Assembly: GCF_037041345.1 (NCBI RefSeq)
Contig: NZ_CP146287.1
Span: forward strand, 1,491,501-1,555,500
Source of the DNA: Abiotrophia defectiva ATCC 49176
GTDB lineage: Bacteria > Bacillota > Bacilli > Lactobacillales > Aerococcaceae
Length of the DNA stretch: 64,000 bases
Reading direction: 5' to 3'
Positions within the stretch are counted from its first letter, which is position 1, and every line of letters starts with the position of its first letter. A program made the translations under genes and the position numbers. Under the pieces are notes generated by a model, which saw only the letters and a list, made by a program, of their open reading frames with translations, searched no databases and was not told where the DNA came from. Of this stretch, positions 59,124 to 64,000 are shown in pieces.

Positions 59124-61605
59124 GTAGATGAATCTTTCCTTTCTCTGCATCTAGCGTGACTAGCATGCCCGTTTTGAGCCTCTTGCTTGCTTCTTGGACA
59201 CAAACCAGAGCCGGAATACCACATTCACGGGCCACAATGGAGGCATGACAGAGTACTCCGCCCGTCTCCGTAATCAGGCCTCCCAAGATGCCAAAGACAT
59301 AGCTCCAACCCGTATCGGTATATGCTGTCACTAAAATCTCACCCGGTTGAATGCTAGCTATATCTGCCAAGTCTAAAATCACGCGCACTCGCCCCGTGAC
59401 CTGACCACTGCTAGCAGGCATGCCACTCAAGTAAGCTTCCTGACTGCCTTGTGGGAGCGGTTGGAAATTACCTTCTGTTAAGTCTCCTAGAGCCTGACAT
59501 TTATCATAGGACTGGCAATAATGACGATCCTGGTTGACTAGTTGCTGTAGGTCAATACTTCTATCTTTGTCATTCATGAAGGCTAAGAGATCCCATTTGG
59601 TTAGATAGAAGATATCTTCCACTTGCTCTAAGTAGCCTTGTTTAAGATAGGCTCGACCCAAAGCCAGGCTGACTTGTCGAATCAGGTGGTAAGCATGAGT
59701 TGAGCAATCCTTAAACTCCTCTCGCCACCACAATAAGTGACGTAAGGAGTTCGCAATCTTCTTAATTTTGCGGCTTTGACGTCCTGTCAAGCCACTAGGT
59801 AGCCCTTGATGCTTGTGCTGTCTGACCAGAGACTTTTGCGCCTTATCATAATAAGCATCGTCAAGCACTAGGCGTTGGATTAGCGCTAAAATTTGTTCAG
59901 GTTCTTCCATGTAACTTGGTACCCTCAAGTCCAGTTCCCGCCTTGAATGGTGACCAAACTTAACCATAAAATCAGCCAAGGCCTTAAAATCATCCCGCTG
60001 CCCTTCTTGATGAGCAAGTTTTAATAAGCCTGGCACTGTTTGCTGCGTCCAATCGTTTTTTATCAGCGGCCGACTTCGAATAATACTAGCTAAGGCTAGC
60101 ATTTCTTCTAAAGGCTGGGTATGGGAAATATTACCTAGGTCTGCAATCAATTGAAAGAACTGGTCTTGGCTTAACCATTTGAGTAACCTTGTCTTTTGCA
60201 TGGAGAGCTGGACCGTATTGATGTAGGCTTGCCAGAAATAAGTCTGCTCCGTTTTTCTGTAGCAGTCTAAAATAACTTGACGCCAGAGGGCCTCAACTTG
60301 TTCCAAGGGCGTCTCGTAACTTAGGTTTGCAATCTCGGACTCTAGCTGCTTAAAGTTGTCCTGTAAGTTAGATAAGTTTTCAGGGGCTGCTTTCATGAAC
60401 TTTTTGGTAAGGCTTTGTGTCTTCCAAGCCACCTTGATGAAGCGTGTCAGAAGACCCAAACTTAACTGACTTCGGTATCCTCTACCCTCGTAATCCTTAT
60501 TAACCCCTAGCTCATCATCGAAATCCCGTTCAATGTAACCAGGAATTTGCTGCATGGCTGCTTTGACTACCCCTAAATTCCAGTAGGGACGAGCATGATG
60601 CCGGCGCATCAAGTCCGGCATAGGACCACTAGGGGCTAAGTCAATGGCCTCCAAGAAGCTCGACAAGGACTCTTGCCAAGCATCAAAGTAGAGACTCCAC
60701 ATGAGATTAGGGCAGGATTGAGCTGCCACACCGCCATCGCGAAAATTAGCTGTCGTCCAACGTCCTTGGCTGACTCGAGTAGGCAGCGTCGTCATAGGGC
60801 GAGCCTGAACTAGATAGACTTGGTCACCGCAGGCACACCACTCGACATCCATTGGGCGACCAAAGTGGGCGCTAATAAGCATGGCTTGTTCATGAAGTCT
60901 GGCCAGTAGGGCTTGGGATAGACCACTGGCTGCAGCTAGCTTCAAATCCGGTTCATACCAAGCTAAGCTTAATCGCTTTGGATTCACGCGTCCACTGACT
61001 AACTGCTCTCCCGCTCCAGCTACATATTCGATCAGCATCTCTTGGTCTTGATTAGATTCAGGGTTCAAGGTAAAGTAGACCCCACTATAATCAGGCTGAC
61101 ATTGCTCCTGAATCAAAATGGCTAAGCCAAAGTCCTGCCAGGATCGCCCTTGGCGATGCCAGTAAGCAAGGGCTTGAGGTTTAAGTAATGACAAGATGCA
61201 AGCTTTAATCCCAGCTGTAATTGATGACATAGTCTGGCAATTTGATATCGAGTCATATTGACCGGCAAAAGAAGTCGTCGCCTGGTCCTCCAAGAGAGCA
61301 CTACTGCGAACAATATAGGTCTTACCGTCCTCTATAAAATTCTCCAGAGCTGCCTCCCATTTAGCAGGCAGATTCTGACTTTCTAACCTTTCTTGCACCA
61401 CTTTTTGATCTAACTTGAGCCACTTGTCCCAATCTAGTCTTGGGCTTGCTAATTCTGGCCAGCAATCAGCTAGCCAGGTCATAACTTGCTCGGCTGATAG
61501 AATAAGTCCATTTGGCACTGGGAGATTGAGCTGCCTCAGATCCAAAAGATGATTAATTTTCCCCCCATAGCTTGGGGTCTGTTTGGCTTGGTAGAGTGTA
61601 TCCAT
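59113..61605 (-). CDS. PEP-synthase/rifampicin-phosphotransferase-like dikinase 1
   Basis: 830 residues and the same plan as the second dikinase in the operon: ATP-grasp with SYGGKINHLLDL, RSSALLEDQATTSFAGQYDS (about 100-119), GVYFTLNPES and VEWCACGDQVYLVQARPMTTLP; a helical middle part (about 300-720); then the phospho-His domain with His787 in VLCHASIVARECGIPALV. Shared landmarks such as YLE-x-x-EDIFYLTK show the two are paralogues, but their middle (acceptor-binding) regions differ strongly, so they probably phosphorylate different molecules. The PEP/pyruvate domain is absent. AGGAGTG precedes ATG, 10 bases after carS stops. Confidence 0.82.
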   Translation of the reverse strand: MDTLYQAKQTPSYGGKINHLLDLRQLNLPVPNGLILSAEQVMTWLADCWPELASPRLDWDKWLKLDQKVVQERLESQNLPAKWEAALENFIEDGKTYIVRSSALLEDQATTSFAGQYDSISNCQTMSSITAGIKACILSLLKPQALAYWHRQGRSWQDFGLAILIQEQCQPDYSGVYFTLNPESNQDQEMLIEYVAGAGEQLVSGRVNPKRLSLAWYEPDLKLAAASGLSQALLARLHEQAMLISAHFGRPMDVEWCACGDQVYLVQARPMTTLPTRVSQGRWTTANFRDGGVAAQSCPNLMWSLYFDAWQESLSSFLEAIDLAPSGPMPDLMRRHHARPYWNLGVVKAAMQQIPGYIERDFDDELGVNKDYEGRGYRSQLSLGLLTRFIKVAWKTQSLTKKFMKAAPENLSNLQDNFKQLESEIANLSYETPLEQVEALWRQVILDCYRKTEQTYFWQAYINTVQLSMQKTRLLKWLSQDQFFQLIADLGNISHTQPLEEMLALASIIRSRPLIKNDWTQQTVPGLLKLAHQEGQRDDFKALADFMVKFGHHSRRELDLRVPSYMEEPEQILALIQRLVLDDAYYDKAQKSLVRQHKHQGLPSGLTGRQSRKIKKIANSLRHLLWWREEFKDCSTHAYHLIRQVSLALGRAYLKQGYLEQVEDIFYLTKWDLLAFMNDKDRSIDLQQLVNQDRHYCQSYDKCQALGDLTEGNFQPLPQGSQEAYLSGMPASSGQVTGRVRVILDLADIASIQPGEILVTAYTDTGWSYVFGILGGLITETGGVLCHASIVARECGIPALVCVQEASKRLKTGMLVTLDAEKGKIHLHED

Positions 61606-61615
61606 TTCATCACTC

Positions 61616-62206
61616 CTATAATCGATTTTGTCTCAATCTCGCTAGATATAGTAGACGATTAACTCCTAAGTGGGTCAATGTCCCTACAAGCAATAGGCCA
61701 ATGACTTGTGCCCAATCTAACGAAATATAAAGGTGTAAGACCAAGAGAATTCCGATTAAGGAATCAATCTGATCCAGCAAAATAAAAGGATACTTCCAAG
61801 CATCCTTAGCGGTCTTACCCGGTGAAATATCTAGGCGACGCTTGAGATAAGAATTAGGTAATTCAAACACCACATAGGCCAAGCCCAAGAGGATACCCAG
61901 TGGAAAGTTAGTTGCCAGCTTATTCGGATAATGAGCATAAATCAAATGGAGTTTCTCTAAATCCGGCTGACGCGCCAGAAAAAAAGACCAAATTAATTGA
62001 GCAAGTAAGCCCCAGACTACCATCCCCCAGAAGCCCTTCCAGGTCTTATTAGCCCCAAAAAGACGACGACCATCCCCTAGTAGGCGCCCAGCATCAATGG
62101 GTTGGTTGACTGAGTCTAATAGGGAAGATTTACAAAATATCATATTAGCAATACCTGCCAATATGACTGGCATAAGAGTCAGATAAAGAGAGAGAATCAT
62201 GGACAT
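61616..62206 (-). CDS. CarS/CdsA-like CTP:lipid-phosphate cytidylyltransferase
   Basis: 196-residue membrane protein with about five hydrophobic segments. It carries the CDP-archaeol synthase (CarS, DUF46) landmarks: FGANKTWKGFWGMV (about 50-63), FELPNSYLKRRLDISPGKTA (about 113-132) and LLDQIDSLIG with the metal-binding D-Q-x-D. In archaea CarS makes CDP-archaeol from CTP and unsaturated archaetidic acid; bacterial members presumably activate another lipid phosphate. It would supply the CDP substrate of pssA downstream. First gene of the seven-gene operon; AAAGGA lies 10 bases before ATG and the codon is reached through a long folded leader. Confidence 0.85.
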   Translation of the reverse strand: MSMILSLYLTLMPVILAGIANMIFCKSSLLDSVNQPIDAGRLLGDGRRLFGANKTWKGFWGMVVWGLLAQLIWSFFLARQPDLEKLHLIYAHYPNKLATNFPLGILLGLAYVVFELPNSYLKRRLDISPGKTAKDAWKYPFILLDQIDSLIGILLVLHLYISLDWAQVIGLLLVGTLTHLGVNRLLYLARLRQNRL

Positions 62207-62482
62207 GCTGCGTCATTCCTTTGAACTAATATAAGAACCAAACTGGCCGCATGAAAAGCAGCTAGTCGTCCGTCTCCTTGAAGAGAAGATAAGGAGCGAT
62301 ATACAAAAAGAAGCTAGGTCCCCCCAGCCTCCGCAATCGCTACTTAGACCTCGTCCCTCTTGGAAGAGCTAGCGAGCTAGTCTGATCTGTCTCAGTCTTG
62401 GCTCGCCTATTTTCTTACAAGATAAGAGGAGGGTCTGACTTATTATTTCTATAGTATACCATCAACTCTATAATCAAAACAA
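62207..62482 (-). promoter_or_regulatory. Promoter and structured ~240-nt leader of the lipid operon
   Basis: Minus-strand promoter TTGTTT (62482-62477), 18-base spacer, TATACT (62458-62453). The leader folds by eye: AGACC (62436-62432) pairs with GGTCT (62350-62346), CCTCTT (62429-62424) with AAGAGG (62361-62356), and inside them GCGAGC (62406-62401) with GCTCGC (62377-62372). The segment AGGTC (62351-62347) can instead pair with GACCT (62320-62316), followed by TTCTTTTT. AGCGAT/ATCGCT (62341-62336 with 62300-62295) crosses that helix. CTCCTT/AAGGAG (62296-62274) follows. GCTGC (62262-62258) can pair with GCGGC or with GCAGC directly before the start codon. It matches no riboswitch class that I recognise. 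Confidence 0.6.
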
Positions 62483-62664
62483 TATAGAACTCATATTCCT
62501 TACCGTGCTTATACGCTAGATATCCTATATTATAGGGATTTGAAGCTAATTACTGTGATAATTTAGATTGGTATTTCATTATATATAGATCTACAAAAAG
62601 GACTTTTATTATCATCTAGCGCAAATACTAACTTAGTATGCTTAATCCCTAGCCTTTCCCCCAC
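62483..62664. other. AT-rich intergenic stretch upstream of the lipid operon
   Basis: 182 bases between the promoter of the lipid operon and the gtrA terminator. AT-rich, with short repeats such as CTATATTATAGGG and TATATATAGATC. No gene or clear site recognised. Confidence 0.5.
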
Positions 62665-62696
62665 AAAAAAAGCTGACATCCTGAGATGTCAGCTTG
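62664..62696 (-). terminator. Terminator of the potD-gtrA unit
   Basis: 11-bp stem AAGCTGACATC / GATGTCAGCTT (62670-62695), followed on the minus strand by TTTTTTTG. Confidence 0.93.
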
Positions 62697-62701
62697 ATAC
62701 T

Positions 62702-63091
62702 TTATTTTTCTAGCAAGAGTTTGCGAGTCAGGAAGTTGAAGACCATGACAATAGCTGTCACCGCCACCTTAGCTGGCATGACCGGCCAATGCATGGCATC
62801 GACTGCCACCCACATGAGTCCAGCTGTAAGAGCTAAACCCAGTAAGCTTAAGATTAGAAAGAGCAAAAACTCTTGATGTTTTTGTTCCGGGCTAAACTTG
62901 CTTTCGAAGGTGAAACGCATGCTTGCCCAGTAATTGAAGATGGTAGCTAGGACAAAGGCGATGAGGACTGCTAACTGATAATGCCAGCCCAGGATACCAT
63001 TGAGACCATAGACGATAGCAAAATCAATGAGTGTCGAGAGGCCACCGACCACCAAAAAGCTCAAAATTTGAGTCGATAATCTGGTTTTCAC
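62702..63091 (-). CDS. GtrA-family membrane protein
   Basis: 129 residues with four membrane segments in the GtrA pattern: FLVVGGLSTLIDFAIVY, then FNYWASMRFTF at the end of the second and third spans, and a final VFNFLTRKLLLEK. GtrA proteins are thought to flip or handle polyprenyl-linked sugars for glycosylation of teichoic acids or polysaccharides. The start is GTG at 63091, overlapping the stop of the polyamine-binding gene as TAGTG, so it is translated from the same mRNA. That pairing is unexpected for its function. Confidence 0.88.
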   Translation of the reverse strand: MKTRLSTQILSFLVVGGLSTLIDFAIVYGLNGILGWHYQLAVLIAFVLATIFNYWASMRFTFESKFSPEQKHQEFLLFLILSLLGLALTAGLMWVAVDAMHWPVMPAKVAVTAIVMVFNFLTRKLLLEK

Positions 63092-64000
63092 TATTTAGCC
63101 TCAATCTTGACCTCTAAGAAATGGTCATTGTATTCAACAAGTTTGGCTTGCCCCAAGCCCTTATATACTTCTAAGCGAGCAATGAGCTCATCGTCAGGGT
63201 AGAAAGCCGTGTCTTGCGTTACATCTTCAGGTAACTGCTCCATCGCAGTCTTGTTGGGAGTTGCGTAACCAATATACTCGGCATTACGTGCTGCCACATC
63301 GGGGCGCAAGAGGAAGTTAATCAAGGCATAGGCACCTTCTACATTGCGCGCTGTTTTAGGAATAACAATATTATCAAACCAGATGTTGGAACCTTCCTTA
63401 GGTACTGTATAAGCTAACTTAGGATTACGTTCCAAGGCAGTCTTGGCTTCCCCCGAAAAGGTAATACCGACGCCCGCTTCACCTTGAGATAGGTACATCT
63501 TAATCTCATCCGACACCATAGCCCGGATGTTTGGCATTAATTGCTTGAGCTTAACTGTCGCCAACTCAAGCGCTAGGTCATCCGTTTCATTGAGGGAGTA
63601 GCCCAAGGATTGGAGGCCAATTCCCATTACCTCACGTGCGCCATCATAAATCAGAATGTCATTACGCAATTCTGGTCGCCAGAGATCATTCCATGACTGG
63701 AAGTCTTCTTCGCTGTATTTGCTGGTGTCATACACAATTCCAAGGGTGCCCCAGAAGTAAGGAACAGAATACTTGTTATCCGGGTCGAAGTCTAGGTTCA
63801 AGAAACGTTGATCCAAGTGCTGTAGGTTGCTTAGCTTACTGTGATCCAAAGGCAAGACCATGCCGTCCTTCATCATTTCCTGAATCATGTACTCACTAGG
63901 AACCGTGATATCATAAGGAGTCCCACCTTGACGGATTTTAGCCATCATGGCCTCGTTAGAATCGAAGGTCTCATAGATGACCTTGTAGCCTGTCTCGGCC
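63091..64000 (-). CDS. potD: Spermidine/putrescine ABC transporter substrate-binding protein (C-terminal part)
   Basis: The frame is open to the right edge, so the signal peptide and N-terminal part lie outside. The ~302 visible residues show the PotD layout: GYKVIYETFDSNEAMMAKI, GTPYDITVPSEYMI, YSVPYFWGTLGIVYD (ligand-pocket Trp/Tyr), AREVMGIGLQSLGYSLN, YLSQGEAGVGITFSGEA, NIWFDNIVIPKTARN and IGYATPNKTA. It binds extracellular spermidine or putrescine for a PotABC importer presumably encoded just upstream (right). Its stop codon overlaps the gtrA start by one base. Confidence 0.94.
   Translation of the reverse strand, partial: AETGYKVIYETFDSNEAMMAKIRQGGTPYDITVPSEYMIQEMMKDGMVLPLDHSKLSNLQHLDQRFLNLDFDPDNKYSVPYFWGTLGIVYDTSKYSEEDFQSWNDLWRPELRNDILIYDGAREVMGIGLQSLGYSLNETDDLALELATVKLKQLMPNIRAMVSDEIKMYLSQGEAGVGITFSGEAKTALERNPKLAYTVPKEGSNIWFDNIVIPKTARNVEGAYALINFLLRPDVAARNAEYIGYATPNKTAMEQLPEDVTQDTAFYPDDELIARLEVYKGLGQAKLVEYNDHFLEVKIEAK

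Noticed and set aside
53218-62206. Complete archaeal ether-lipid pathway
   Set aside because: CarS, UbiA, serine synthase and decarboxylase types are present, but no geranylgeranylglyceryl phosphate synthase, geranylgeranyl reductase or glycerol-1-phosphate dehydrogenase is in the window, so only a partial resemblance is claimed.
62207-62460. T-box or known riboswitch in the leader
   Set aside because: No GGTGG...ACCGCG antiterminator bulge, specifier arrangement or other class signature could be found; described only as a structured leader.

Overview
The window looks like a chromosomal segment of a low-to-moderate-GC Gram-positive bacterium of the Lactobacillales, most like the Aerococcaceae (Abiotrophia, Aerococcus, Facklamia group). 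The reasons are strong AGGAGG-type ribosome sites, the DnaB/DnaI primosome pair, class Ib NrdIEF with NrdR, CopY, class A sortase, YtpR, LemA-TPM, and a giant YSIRK-signal, LPXTG-anchored adhesin of the streptococcal CshA type. The family placement is inferred from gene content and protein style; no database search was possible. Almost everything is ordinary chromosomal coding DNA. The only mobile element seen is a decayed IS200/IS605-type remnant near 27.5-28.1 kb. No rRNA, tRNA, CRISPR array or prophage was recognised.

Layout. 0-8 kb: start of a class A penicillin-binding protein (PBP2a type), an alpha-galactosidase with a divergent AraC regulator carrying a cre-like site in its promoter, a PopT-type (DUF368) lipid-carrier transporter, a degenerate PurK-like ATP-grasp protein, a membrane glucosaminidase and a FUSC-type membrane protein. 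8-20 kb: a zinc-ribbon membrane protein with a beta-lactamase-like domain lacking catalytic residues, an rRNA methyltransferase, an HD hydrolase, the 2065-residue adhesin and a secreted protein of unknown role. 20-28 kb: nucleoside and pentose catabolism (flavodoxin-rpiA-pdp), small stress or unknown genes (CpXC, YaaA, LemA-TPM, YbjQ, GNAT) and the IS remnant. 28-38 kb: sugar-acid uptake (KdgT, SDR), glycerol dehydrogenase, nrdI-nrdE-nrdF with NrdR boxes, an orphan CopY repressor, sortase A, a LacI regulator and a lone mannose-type EIIA. 38-50 kb: the replication and repair run dnaI-dnaB-nrdR-coaE-mutM-polA, then murC, a disordered protein, ytpR and an M42 peptidase. 50-53 kb: pullulanase with a MalR-like operator, and two small membrane proteins.

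53-62.5 kb is the most unusual part. It is a single, very compact minus-strand operon of seven genes whose reading frames overlap or nearly touch: CarS/CDP-archaeol-synthase-like cytidylyltransferase, a rifampicin-phosphotransferase-like dikinase, phosphatidylserine synthase, phosphatidylserine decarboxylase, a UbiA-superfamily prenyltransferase, a second dikinase paralogue and a GNAT-like acyltransferase. Read together they suggest a lipid pathway: phosphorylate an alcohol, activate it with CTP, attach serine, decarboxylate to an ethanolamine headgroup, with prenyl and acyl decoration. It resembles a partial, bacterial version of archaeal ether-lipid assembly, but the product cannot be read from sequence. 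The operon is preceded by a leader of about 240 nt with mutually exclusive helices, like a riboswitch or attenuator.

The right edge holds a GtrA-family membrane protein overlapping the end of a PotD-type polyamine-binding protein that runs out of the window. Several starts were reassigned from ribosome-binding sites (for example PopT-like, NrdI, NrdE, CopY, MurC, PssA and YaaA).
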